11,945 nucleotides of DNA, taken from positions 1 through 11,945 of the forward strand of contig JADGRD010000050.1 of NCBI GenBank assembly GCA_017881285.1. The letters are read 5' to 3'. Position 1 is the stretch's first letter, and each line of letters begins with the position of its first letter. The notes under the pieces were generated by a model. The model had not been told where the DNA came from and did no database searches. It was given only the letters and a program-made list of their open reading frames with translations. Of this stretch, positions 1 through 7,323 are shown in pieces. Origin of the DNA: Pseudomonadota bacterium (GTDB taxonomy: Bacteria > Myxococcota_A > Polyangia > Fen-1088). The position numbers were made by a program, and so were the translations under genes.

Positions 1-1
1 C

Positions 2-106
2 AAGGCGGTGCTCATCTTCCGCTTCGACAATCCCGACGGCGCCATCAAGATCTTGCAAGCCAAAGGCGTGCCGGTGCTCGCCGGTGACGTGATCCTCAAG
101 GGCTGA
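2..106 (+). CDS. ACT-domain protein, C-terminal end (partial)
   Basis: Only the last 34 codons are in the window. They read as the last strand-helix-strand of an ACT domain: a hydrophobic strand (AVLIFRF), an amphipathic helix (DGAIKILQAKG) and a closing strand (VPVLAGDVILKG). The pattern matches the end of the complete tandem-ACT protein at 4985-5413 (strand, helix with A..LL..G, then VL). ACT domains bind small ligands, usually amino acids, and allosterically regulate partner enzymes. The TGA stop shares its last base with the ATG of the aminotransferase (TGATG), so the two are almost certainly co-transcribed and translationally coupled. The ligand and full length cannot be told. Confidence 0.7.
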   Translation, partial: KAVLIFRFDNPDGAIKILQAKGVPVLAGDVILKG

Positions 107-1272
107 TGTTCATCGCGCGCAGTATCGCCGAACAACTCGCACGTGCGTCGTGGATCCGGCGGATGTTCGAGGAGGGCGCACGCCTGAAGCGGGAGCGTGG
201 CGCCGAGAACATCTTCGACTTCACCCTGGGCAATCCCGAGGTCGAACCGCCCGCATTGACCCTGGAGACCTTGCGCCGAACGGTCGAGCGCGGCCTGCCC
301 GGCAGCCACGGCTACATGCCGAACCCGGGTTTTCCCGAGGTGCGCGCCGCCATCGCGGAGAAGCTGCGACGGGAGACCGGGCTTACCTTCACGGCCGAGC
401 ACGTTTGCATGACCGTGGGCGCTGCCGCTGCCTGTAACGTCATCCTGAAGTCGATCCTCGATCCCGGCGACGAGGTCATCTTGCTCGCGCCTTTTTTCGC
501 CGAATACCCGTTCTACGTCGGCAACCACGGCGGCCGGGTGATCGTGGTCGAGACCGACCAGGACTGCTTGCCTGACGTCCGAGCCATCACCTGGGCCATC
601 ACGAACCGCACCCGCGCCATCATCCTCAACACGCCCAACAACCCCTCGGGGCGTGTGTATCCGGCCTCCGTGCTGGGCGAACTGGACACGGTACTTTCGC
701 GTCTCCCCCATCCACCGCTCGTCATCAGCGACGAGCCGTACCGGCAACTGGTCTACGACGGCCAGACCCAACACCCGGTGGCGGCCGCCATCGCCAACAC
801 CGCCATTTGCTACTCGTGGTCGAAAGCGCAGGCCCTGGCCGGCGAGCGCATCGGGTTCCTTGCGCTCTCGCCGCGACTGCCCGGCGTGGCCCAGATGTTC
901 GCGGCCTGCGCCTTCGCCAACCGCACGCTCGGCTTCGTCAATGCGCCCGCCCTCTGGCAGCTCGTGATGGCCGAGGCGGCGGACGCCTGCGTGGACGTGG
1001 CCGCCTACCAGCACAAGCGCGACCTCCTGTGCGCCGGCCTCGCCCGCGCCGGCTACGACGTGCGCAAGCCTGAGGGCGGCTACTACGTGTTCTTGAAGAC
1101 GCCCATCCCGGACGACGTGGCCTTCGTTGGCCATCTGCTCAAGCAAGGTGTGCTCGCCGTCCCCGGCGTCGGCTTCGGCCGCGCCGGGTACCTCCGTCTG
1201 TCGATCACCGTCCCCCTCGACACCATCCATCGCTCCCTGCCCGCCTTCGCACGCGCATTGCAGAGCGCGTGA
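106..1272 (+). CDS. Pyridoxal-phosphate-dependent aminotransferase, class I/II
   Basis: A complete 388-residue fold-type I aminotransferase, the usual length for the aspartate aminotransferase superfamily. Visible hallmarks are the GYMPNPGFPEVR substrate/cofactor region (69-80), NTPNNPSGR (175-183) with the conserved Asn179, SDEPYRQL (208-215) with Asp209 for the pyridine nitrogen and Tyr212, and SWSKAQALAGERIG (237-250). In the last, Lys240 should form the Schiff base and Arg248 bind the phosphate. Arg364 in GYLRLSI is the expected substrate-carboxylate arginine. It should transfer an amino group between an amino acid and a 2-oxo acid in the cytoplasm. The exact substrate is not readable. 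The start overlaps the stop of an ACT-domain gene, suggesting amino-acid-responsive control of this or a neighbouring enzyme. Confidence 0.93.
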   Translation: MFIARSIAEQLARASWIRRMFEEGARLKRERGAENIFDFTLGNPEVEPPALTLETLRRTVERGLPGSHGYMPNPGFPEVRAAIAEKLRRETGLTFTAEHVCMTVGAAAACNVILKSILDPGDEVILLAPFFAEYPFYVGNHGGRVIVVETDQDCLPDVRAITWAITNRTRAIILNTPNNPSGRVYPASVLGELDTVLSRLPHPPLVISDEPYRQLVYDGQTQHPVAAAIANTAICYSWSKAQALAGERIGFLALSPRLPGVAQMFAACAFANRTLGFVNAPALWQLVMAEAADACVDVAAYQHKRDLLCAGLARAGYDVRKPEGGYYVFLKTPIPDDVAFVGHLLKQGVLAVPGVGFGRAGYLRLSITVPLDTIHRSLPAFARALQSA

Positions 1273-1281
1273 TCCAGCCTC

Positions 1282-1296
1282 GCCCCGCGCAGGGGC
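1282..1296 (+). terminator. Small GC hairpin after the aminotransferase gene
   Basis: A perfect 5-bp stem GCCCC/GGGGC with a GCGCA loop starts 10 bases after the aminotransferase stop. It is followed by TCGTCCTTAC rather than a true T-tract. It may help 3'-end formation, but it is weak as a Rho-independent terminator. The rest of the gap to 1385 shows no gene and no convincing promoter. Confidence 0.25.
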
Positions 1297-1385
1297 TCGT
1301 CCTTACAAACATCTTGCATTCCGCTGACAAGCTCGTGACCGAATCATGGTTGGGACCCGTCGCTGGCGCCTCCCATACCTGAAAG

Positions 1386-2354
1386 GTGGACACTGCAAGC
1401 ACCCAAGTGCTCCGGAGGAAACCAGACGCGCAGCCGGCGTGGCGAATCTACCTCAAGGCCAACGCCATCCTCCTCACCGTGGTTCACTTCACCGCCCTGG
1501 CGGGCGTGCTTCTTTCTGGATGGTCCTGGACAGGGCTCGCTCTGGCCGTCACCGTCTACTACGTCCGGATGGTCGTGGTCACGGCCGGGTACCACCGCTA
1601 TTTCTCCCATCGCTCGTTCCGTACCTCGCGGGTTTTCCAGTTCCTGCTGGCCCTGGGTGCCCAGAGCGCGGCGCAGAAGGGCGTGCTGTGGTGGGCCAGC
1701 CACCACCGCTGGCACCACAAGTACTCCGACACCGAGCGCGACGTCCATTCGCCAAAGGTGCGTGGCTTCTGGTACGCCCACATCGGCTGGATCTTCAGCG
1801 ATGCATGGAACACGACGGATCCCCGACTCGTCCCCGACCTCTACAAGTATCCCGAGCTCCGCTGGCTCGACCAGGATGGCTACCAGTTGCTGCCGTCCTT
1901 CGCGCTGGGCCTGGCCTTCTTGCTGGTGGGAGGAACCTTCGGGCTCGTATGGGGGTTCATGGTTTCCACCGTCATGCTCTGGCACGGTTCCTTCGCGATC
2001 AACTCGCTCACCCACCTGTTCGGCAAGCGTCGCTACGCCACCTCGGACGATTCCCGCAACAACTGGGTCCTGGCCATCCTGACCACGGGCGAGGGCTGGC
2101 ACAACAACCATCACCACTATCCAAGTTCGGCCGGCCAGGGCTTCTTCTGGTGGGAAATCGATCTGACCTACTACGTTCTGCGCCTGCTCGCGATGCTGGG
2201 CCTGGTGTGGGATCTCCGACGCCCGCCGGACGACGTTCTGGCGGGCCCGCTGGCTAGACGAACGCGTGCGGAGCCTGCCGGCTTTGCCAGCGCCGCGCGT
2301 AGCGAAGCATCGCGGGAGGGCTTGGGAACCCTCCCAGGGTTCCCATTACACTAG
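1386..2354 (+). CDS. Membrane fatty acid desaturase (acyl-CoA / delta-9 type)
   Basis: A 322-residue integral membrane di-iron desaturase with all three histidine clusters. Box 1 is HRYFSH (70-75), box 2 is HHRWHH (106-111) followed by KYSDTERDVHSP, and box 3 is HNNHHH (239-244) within GEGWHNNHHHYP. The extra NSLTH (His210) found in delta-9/stearoyl-CoA-type enzymes is also present. Hydrophobic segments at about 26-44, 47-67, 168-200 and 260-276 fit the four-helix topology. It should introduce a cis double bond into a saturated acyl chain using O2 and an electron donor, implying aerobic or microaerobic growth. The GTG start is chosen because an in-frame TGA lies at 1380-1382 and no ATG exists before residue 62; its ribosome binding site is poor. 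The last 40 residues are a non-conserved, Arg/Ala-rich tail overlapping a hairpin. Confidence 0.93.
   Translation: MDTASTQVLRRKPDAQPAWRIYLKANAILLTVVHFTALAGVLLSGWSWTGLALAVTVYYVRMVVVTAGYHRYFSHRSFRTSRVFQFLLALGAQSAAQKGVLWWASHHRWHHKYSDTERDVHSPKVRGFWYAHIGWIFSDAWNTTDPRLVPDLYKYPELRWLDQDGYQLLPSFALGLAFLLVGGTFGLVWGFMVSTVMLWHGSFAINSLTHLFGKRRYATSDDSRNNWVLAILTTGEGWHNNHHHYPSSAGQGFFWWEIDLTYYVLRLLAMLGLVWDLRRPPDDVLAGPLARRTRAEPAGFASAARSEASREGLGTLPGFPLH
2314..2344. repeat. Overlapping inverted repeats at the desaturase 3' end
   Basis: Two perfect inverted repeats overlap. GGGAACCCT (2324-2332) pairs with AGGGTTCCC (2336-2344) around a 3-base CCC loop. GGGAGGG (2314-2320) could instead pair with CCCTCCC (2329-2335). 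The two stems share bases, so only one can form at a time. They end 8 bases before the desaturase stop codon, between two convergent genes whose stops are 5 bp apart. No T-tract follows on either strand, so this could be a bidirectional transcript-end hairpin, a dispersed repeat or a Rho-linked element. Confidence 0.5.
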
Positions 2355-2359
2355 TGCAG

Positions 2360-3565
2360 TCAGCCGGGACGCGAGGTCGAGCACGCGGTCAATGCCAGAA
2401 CCGCGCCGCCAAGGAGCATAACGGCCGAGATGGTGTACGCGGTCGCATAGCTGCCGGTCAAGTCGCGTAGCTTGCCGCCGAGCAGGGGACCGCACACGCC
2501 GGCCACGCCAAATGCCGTAAACACGAAGCCGTAGTTCACGCCCAGGTGCTTGACGCCGTAGCGGTCGGCGGTCGCCGCGGGCATCAGGGTGAAGATGGTG
2601 CCGTAGCAAAGCCCGGTGAAGGCCGAGCCGAAGACGAGGAGCGCGGGCGAGGTGTAGTGCGAGAACGCGAACATGTTGCCGGCCTGCAGCGCGAAGGCCA
2701 ACAGCATGGTCCGTGAACGGCCGATACGGTCCGAGACGATGCCGCTGGCCAGGCGGCCCGCGGAATTGAAGAGAGCGAGCAGCAATACCGGCACGAAGCC
2801 CCACTCCCAGCGCGCCTGTTCTTTGGCGATGATGGCCACATGGGCAATGATCATCAGGCCCGCGGACGCCGCCAGGATGAACATCACCCACAGCCGCCAG
2901 AACTGAGCAGTGCGCAGCATCGCCGTCCAATTGACGCTGGGACCGGGAGTCATGGCGGACTCGGCGGCCGGGTCAAAGTCCGCGGGCGGATTACGCAGGA
3001 GCTGGGCCAACGCAACGACCGCGGTGATGGCGCCCAGCCCCAGACACAGGAACGTCCGCTGGATGCCGATGACTTGCAGCAGGACCTGCGCCAGCGGAGA
3101 GATGTAGACCGCGGCCAGGCCGACGCCGCTGACCACGATGCCGGTAATCAGCCCCTTCTTGCCGGGCGGGAACCATTTGATGGCGGCGGGCGTGGTGGCC
3201 GCGTAGCCGAGCCCGATGCCGATACCGCCGACCACGCCGAAGGTGAGAAGCATCGACGCCGGCGACTCGGCCCAGGCAGACAATGCCAGGCCCAGCCCGA
3301 GCACGATGCCGCCCAGGCTGGCGCAGAGGCGCGGGCCTACCTTGTCCTGCAGCCGGCCGGCGAAGACCATCATGACCGCGAAGGACGCGGTACCGACCGT
3401 GAACGGCCAGGCGGCGTCCACCTTGCTCCAGTGCCACTCGACCACCAGCGCCTTGGCCATCACGCCCCAGGCGTAGAGAACCCCCAGCACCAGATTGATC
3501 GACAGCGCGGCAAGGGTGACCGTCCACCCTCGATTCTGTCTAGCAAGGGGCTCGGCCGCGGCCAT
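2360..3565 (-). CDS. MFS transporter, oxalate/formate antiporter (OFA)-like
   Basis: A 401-residue, 12-helix major facilitator protein. The first helix carries the OFA-type signature (GWTVTLAALSINLVLGVLYAWGV, about residues 13-35). MFS motif A occurs twice, after helix 2 (GRLQDKVGPR, 70-79) and in the second half (SDRIGRSR, 278-285). A hydrophilic linker at about 191-218 separates the two six-helix halves. OFA carriers move small carboxylates such as oxalate, formate or other monocarboxylates across the inner membrane; the substrate here is unknown. The open frame extends upstream to 3751, but ATG 3565 gives the family's normal N-terminus, and the extra 62 residues are antisense to the ligase gene. 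It is divergent from the aryl-CoA ligase and convergent with the desaturase. Confidence 0.9.
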   Translation of the reverse strand: MAAAEPLARQNRGWTVTLAALSINLVLGVLYAWGVMAKALVVEWHWSKVDAAWPFTVGTASFAVMMVFAGRLQDKVGPRLCASLGGIVLGLGLALSAWAESPASMLLTFGVVGGIGIGLGYAATTPAAIKWFPPGKKGLITGIVVSGVGLAAVYISPLAQVLLQVIGIQRTFLCLGLGAITAVVALAQLLRNPPADFDPAAESAMTPGPSVNWTAMLRTAQFWRLWVMFILAASAGLMIIAHVAIIAKEQARWEWGFVPVLLLALFNSAGRLASGIVSDRIGRSRTMLLAFALQAGNMFAFSHYTSPALLVFGSAFTGLCYGTIFTLMPAATADRYGVKHLGVNYGFVFTAFGVAGVCGPLLGGKLRDLTGSYATAYTISAVMLLGGAVLALTACSTSRPG

Positions 3566-3658
3566 GGCAGAGCCACTTTCGAGCGCGGCCGCGCCCAGCG
3601 CAAGCCCTGGTTGCAAAGGCGCACAGACGGCCTCGCTTCTGGCACTATGGATTACGCC

Positions 3659-4969
3659 ATGAGCTCTCCCGACCGTGCGTACTGGAAGCCCGCAGAAGAG
3701 ACCCTGCCCCGGCCAGCCCTGGAGGCGCTGCAGCTCGAGCGCCTGCGGCAAACCCTGGCGCGTGTCTGGGAAAAGGTGCCCTTCTATCGCCGCAAGCTCG
3801 ACGAGGCCAAGGTGACCCCGGATGCCGTGCGCGACCTGACCGATCTGCGCCGTCTGCCGTTTACCACCAGCGCGGATCTGCGGGAAACCTACCCGGCGGG
3901 CCTACTGGCCGTGCCCCCCGACGAGGCCTTGCGCCTGCACACCTCGAGCGGCACCACCGGCAAGCCCAAGGCGATCTTCTTCTCTCGCCAGGACGTCGAC
4001 AACAGCGCCGAGCTGTGCGCGCGCAGCTTCGTCGCCACGGGCATGGGCCGCCATGACGTCTTCCAGAACATGATGACCTACGGGCTCTTCACCGGCGCGC
4101 TCGTCACCCACTACGCCGCCGAGAAGATCGGCTGTCTGGTCATTCCCGCCGGTCCCGGCAACAGCGATCGCCAGCTCCTGCTCATGCGGGATTTTCACAC
4201 CACGGCCATCCACCTCACGCCGAGCTTCGCGCTCTACTTCGCCGACTTCCTAGAAAAACGCCGGGTCGATCCGCGCCGGGACCTGGCGCTCCGGCGTGCC
4301 TTCGTCGGCGCCGAGCCCTACACCGAGGAGACCCGGCGCAAGATCGAGACAGGCCTCGGCGTGCGCGCCTTCAACTCCTACGGCCTCTCGGAGATGAACG
4401 GGCCCGGCGTGGCCTTCGAGTGCCAGGAGCAGCAGGGCATGCACCTGTGGGAAGACCACTTCCTCATGGAAATCATCGACCCCGGCAGCGGCGCCCCCTT
4501 GCCGCCCGGCGCGCGCGGCGAGCTGGTGCTGACCACGCTGGTGCGCGAGGCCATGCCCATCCTGCGCTACCGCACGCGCGACATCACCTCGATCACGGAC
4601 GAGCCCTGCGCTTGCGGCCGCACCCATCGCCGCATCCAGCGCATCACCGGCCGCGCCGATGACATGCTCATCGTCCGCGGGGTGAACTTCTACCCGCAGC
4701 AGATCGAGCGCATCTTGATGGCCGTGCCCGGGGTGGGGCGCAACTACGTCATCGTGCTGGAGGGACTGGACGAGATGACGGTGAAGGTCGAGCTGTCGGA
4801 GGCTGGCTTCGACGGCCAACTGGAACACGTCGTGGCCTTGCAGAACGAAATCGCCGGGCTTCTGCGCGCCGAGATCCTGACCAAACCCAAGGTCGACCTC
4901 GTGCCGCCTGGGACCCTGCCCATCAGCGAGGGCAAGGCCAAGCGCGTGATCGACAACCGAACTCTGTAA
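3659..4969 (+). CDS. Phenylacetate-CoA ligase (PaaK)-family acyl-CoA ligase
   Basis: A 436-residue adenylate-forming enzyme, matching the usual PaaK length. In order: YWKPAEETLPR N-terminus (8-17), AMP-binding P-loop TSSGTTGKPK (95-104), YGLSEMNGPG (241-250), ECQEQQGMHLWEDHF (254-268), RYRTRDI (303-309), the PaaK-typical CACGRTHRRI (317-326), hinge GRADDMLIVRGVNFYP (331-346), and the A10 lysine in SEGKAKRV (Lys426). It should activate an aryl- or alkyl-carboxylic acid to its CoA thioester at the cost of ATP to AMP. The start at 3659 is preferred because GGA lies 7 bases upstream; ATG 3647 would add four residues. The next gene, an ACT protein, is 15 bp downstream, a pairing often seen with PaaK paralogs outside the paa catabolic cluster. 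No other paa genes are in view, so the substrate may not be phenylacetate. Confidence 0.93.
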   Translation: MSSPDRAYWKPAEETLPRPALEALQLERLRQTLARVWEKVPFYRRKLDEAKVTPDAVRDLTDLRRLPFTTSADLRETYPAGLLAVPPDEALRLHTSSGTTGKPKAIFFSRQDVDNSAELCARSFVATGMGRHDVFQNMMTYGLFTGALVTHYAAEKIGCLVIPAGPGNSDRQLLLMRDFHTTAIHLTPSFALYFADFLEKRRVDPRRDLALRRAFVGAEPYTEETRRKIETGLGVRAFNSYGLSEMNGPGVAFECQEQQGMHLWEDHFLMEIIDPGSGAPLPPGARGELVLTTLVREAMPILRYRTRDITSITDEPCACGRTHRRIQRITGRADDMLIVRGVNFYPQQIERILMAVPGVGRNYVIVLEGLDEMTVKVELSEAGFDGQLEHVVALQNEIAGLLRAEILTKPKVDLVPPGTLPISEGKAKRVIDNRTL

Positions 4970-4984
4970 CCCCCGAGGACAGCC

Positions 4985-5413
4985 ATGAGCACCGTTCGAC
5001 TGCTTGCCATTTTCGTCGAAAACAAGCCCGGTCAGACCGCGCGCATCACCAAGCTGCTCGCCGAGGGCCGCATCAACATCCGCTGGGTGACCATCGCGAC
5101 CAGCGGTCCCTTCGGGGTGATGAAATTGCTGGTGGCGGATCCCGAGCGCGGCCACGCCATTCTCAAGCAGTACGGCATGATGGCGAGTCTGATCGACGTG
5201 CTCCCGGTCGAAGTCGCCGACCAGCCCGGCGCCTTGCACGAGGTGGCCGAGTGTCTGGCCAGGGACAACATCAATCTCGACAACACCAGCGGCTTCGTGG
5301 CCAACCAGCGTGCCATCGTGATCATCGAAACCGCCGACATCGAACGCGCCCGGGCCCTGCTCGTCGAGCAGGGCCTGCGCGTGCTCTCCCGTGAAGAGCT
5401 CCTGGGGATTTAG
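4985..5413 (+). CDS. Tandem ACT-domain amino-acid-binding protein
   Basis: 142 residues consisting of little more than two ACT domains. Domain 1 covers about residues 4-70 (LLAIFVENKPGQTARIT, then INIRWVTIA). Domain 2 covers about 73-137 (LPVEVADQPGALHEVAECL, then INLDNTSGFV). Each carries the ligand-binding turn with a PG pair (15-16 and 81-82) between strand 1 and helix 1. There is no catalytic or DNA-binding domain, so it is likely a stand-alone regulatory or ligand-sensing subunit. It sits 15 bp after the PaaK-like ligase with a good ribosome binding site (GAGGA, 8 bases before ATG), so it is probably co-expressed and may regulate that enzyme. It resembles the truncated ACT protein at the start of the window. 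Confidence 0.92.
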   Translation: MSTVRLLAIFVENKPGQTARITKLLAEGRINIRWVTIATSGPFGVMKLLVADPERGHAILKQYGMMASLIDVLPVEVADQPGALHEVAECLARDNINLDNTSGFVANQRAIVIIETADIERARALLVEQGLRVLSREELLGI

Positions 5414-5417
5414 GCAG

Positions 5418-6323
5418 CTACTTGCCGCCGAAGGTGGCGGCGGAAATCGTGACCACCATGAACAGCGTGTGCGCGATGTCCGTGACGTCGGTGGAGTCTG
5501 TTGGGCTCAACCCGATCTCGATCATGTAGGACGGCGCGATGGTGAGGTTCGGCGTCACCTTGTAATCGAATCCCAGGTAGGTACGGTTGTAGCGCAGGCC
5601 GCTCTTCCAGTAGCCCAGGGGCGTATAGCCGGTGTGCGCACCCGTGGTGGGGTTCGTCATACCACTGGTGTCCCCATCCTCGATGGCACCCAAGAAGAGC
5701 TCGTCGGACACGAAGACACCGGTTCGATCCGTGACCGAGTATCGCAATTGCAGTAGCTCGCGGATCACGGTACCCCAGCCCCAACGCTGGTCCGAAATAC
5801 TGAGCGCCCCGCTCGGTTGGGAGTAGACGTCGGCATAGAAGGTGTTGTGAAGAATCAAGCGGTCGTAAAGCGACCAGCGACCGAACCGGTATTCGACCGA
5901 CGGGATGATCTCCAGGTTGTGGGAGAAGTTGTAGGTCGAGCCGCAGTACGTGGCATCGGTCTTCGGATTCAATACCGGCGACGTGCAGACCAACGACTCC
6001 GTCTCGCGCCCGCGCTGCGGGTAGCCCATGTAGTAGTACCAGAGCGAGCCCTTGATGGTGAAATCGCCCGTCTTGTAGGTGTAGTTCGGCCCGAAGAAGA
6101 ACTCGAAAAACTGCACCCCCGCGCTACCCTCGCGGCTGCGCGCGTATTCCACGCGCCCACCTGGCATGGTGGTCAGGCTCCAGTTCGGCGAGAAGGCCAG
6201 CACCATATTGGTGTCGACCCAGATTCGCCCCTCCTGCTTGGTCGGCACGTCCGCCGCCCGCGCCACGCCAGCGAGCGCGGTCAGAGCAACGACGCTGATA
6301 CCCAAAACGAGCAACTTTTTCAT
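5418..6323 (-). CDS. Exported protein, probable outer-membrane beta-barrel
   Basis: A 301-residue protein with a clear Sec signal peptide: MKK, then a hydrophobic stretch to residue 20, with predicted cleavage after ARA at 23. The mature part has alternating aromatic/polar strands typical of outer-membrane barrels, for example GDFTIKGSLWYYYMGY, NLEIIPSVEYRFGRWSLYDRL, LLQLRYSVTDRTGVFVSDEL and RTYLGFDYKVTPNLTIAPSY. The pattern of strand pairs with RWSLYDR and a late NLTIAPSY strand is reminiscent of DUF2490-like barrels, but I cannot assign a family firmly. Two cysteines (in LVCTSP and ATYCGS) may form a disulfide in an extracellular loop. The start is supported by GGAGGG 5 bases upstream. Its stop is only 4 bp from the stop of the convergent ACT gene. 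Function is unknown; it could be a small-molecule channel. Confidence 0.75.
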   Translation of the reverse strand: MKKLLVLGISVVALTALAGVARAADVPTKQEGRIWVDTNMVLAFSPNWSLTTMPGGRVEYARSREGSAGVQFFEFFFGPNYTYKTGDFTIKGSLWYYYMGYPQRGRETESLVCTSPVLNPKTDATYCGSTYNFSHNLEIIPSVEYRFGRWSLYDRLILHNTFYADVYSQPSGALSISDQRWGWGTVIRELLQLRYSVTDRTGVFVSDELFLGAIEDGDTSGMTNPTTGAHTGYTPLGYWKSGLRYNRTYLGFDYKVTPNLTIAPSYMIEIGLSPTDSTDVTDIAHTLFMVVTISAATFGGK

Positions 6324-6409
6324 GGTCCCTCCAGTGCAGTTCTATCCGTCGAGAGTCGCCCGTTGCTATCACGAACCGGCTACCGGAACAATGTGGGTCT
6401 CTATCTTGG

Positions 6410-7207
6410 CTACTTTGCGAGCAAGGCCCGGCCGTTCTTCCCCAGGATGGCCTGCTCGCGCTCCTCGCCGAGCTCGAGCGCGCGCAGGGCTTGCAGGGTT
6501 TCGGGCTGGCTGCCCCAGGGCGAGTCCGTGCCGAAGAGCACCCGATCCGCGGGATGGGCCAGGATCATGGCGCGCGCCCGCTTCTGGCCGAGCAGATCGA
6601 GGCTCAAGGAGATGTCCATCGTGATGGGCTGGCCGATGAGGTGCTTCTCCACCTCGTCCCAGTCGTCCCACGCCCCCATGTGCGAAGTGATGAGCTTCAA
6701 GGTCGGCACGCGCTCGACGACGCGGCGGATGCGCATGGGATCGGCCTTGCGATCGCGAGGGAAAGCGAAGTCGAAACCCGTGTGGCAGACCACGAGCAAG
6801 CCGAGCTCGTCGAGGGCGCGGTAGAGCGGAAACACCGCCTCGTCGTCCATGTTGAACTCTTGGTAGTAGGGGTGCAGCTTGATGCCGGCTAGCCCCGCCT
6901 CGGCCACCCGGCGCGCCTGCCCGACCGGATCCGGGTCCCTGGGATGAATGGACGGCAGGGGCACGATGCGCGGGGAAGCGATCTGCTTCGACCACTTCAG
7001 AATCGCATCGAACTGCTCGGGCTTGGTGGCGATGGAGCAGATCACCGAGGTGCCGATGCCCGCGGCGTCCATGGAAGCGAGCAGCGAGGACACGCGCCCG
7101 TCGAGGAAGGCCTTGACCCCGCCGCCGTGCTCGAGCTGACGAATCGCCCGAGCCGCCAGCGTGTCGGGAAAGGCATGAGCGTGGAAGTCGATGATGGCGT
7201 TACGCAT
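6410..7207 (-). CDS. Amidohydrolase-2 family metal-dependent hydrolase
   Basis: A 265-residue TIM-barrel amidohydrolase (amidohydrolase-2, ACMSD-like superfamily). The metal and catalytic residues are in the expected order: IIDFHAHAF with His9 and His11, GIKLHPYY (His112), VVCHTGFDF (His142), LITSHMGAW (His176), and FGTDSPWG with Asp228. Members hydrolyse or decarboxylate cyclic and aromatic carboxylates; the substrate here is not deducible. The start ATG 7207 is chosen over an upstream in-frame start because the protein begins directly with the first barrel strand and a GGGG ribosome binding site lies just upstream. It is divergent from the glycosyltransferase. The exported-protein gene begins 86 bp after its stop on the same strand, so the two may share a transcript. 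Confidence 0.9.
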   Translation of the reverse strand: MRNAIIDFHAHAFPDTLAARAIRQLEHGGGVKAFLDGRVSSLLASMDAAGIGTSVICSIATKPEQFDAILKWSKQIASPRIVPLPSIHPRDPDPVGQARRVAEAGLAGIKLHPYYQEFNMDDEAVFPLYRALDELGLLVVCHTGFDFAFPRDRKADPMRIRRVVERVPTLKLITSHMGAWDDWDEVEKHLIGQPITMDISLSLDLLGQKRARAMILAHPADRVLFGTDSPWGSQPETLQALRALELGEEREQAILGKNGRALLAK

Positions 7208-7323
7208 GGCTGCCCCTGGTATGAAGGTTCGCTCCAGGACAGCATAGAAGCACGAGGCGGCCCGGTTGGGCAACCAACCTGACGAGGGTGAACCGGCTTC
7301 TCTTGCTTGTTTGGAGAGCGGCG

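Noticed and set aside
1346..2257. Long alternative frames overlapping the desaturase on both strands
   Set aside because: They are high-GC shadows of a gene whose three histidine boxes make the real frame certain.
2840..3658. A plus-strand frame open from 2840 into the ligase gene, suggesting a 709-residue fused protein
   Set aside because: The first 270 or so residues are the antisense of the MFS gene and are His/Gly/Arg/Asp-rich without protein-like structure. The ligase has a normal family start at 3659.
3566..3751. N-terminal extension of the MFS carrier
   Set aside because: These 62 residues are antisense to the ligase start and do not resemble an MFS N-terminus. ATG 3565 gives the usual length.
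4250..5239. A 329-codon minus-strand frame across the ligase and ACT genes
   Set aside because: It is an antisense shadow. Its composition (His/Gln/Gly/Asp-rich) is that of mirrored high-GC codons, and both sense genes are well supported.
5817..6824. A 335-codon plus-strand frame across the exported protein and amidohydrolase genes
   Set aside because: It runs antisense to two genes with clear signal peptide and metal-ligand motifs, and it has no recognisable domain.
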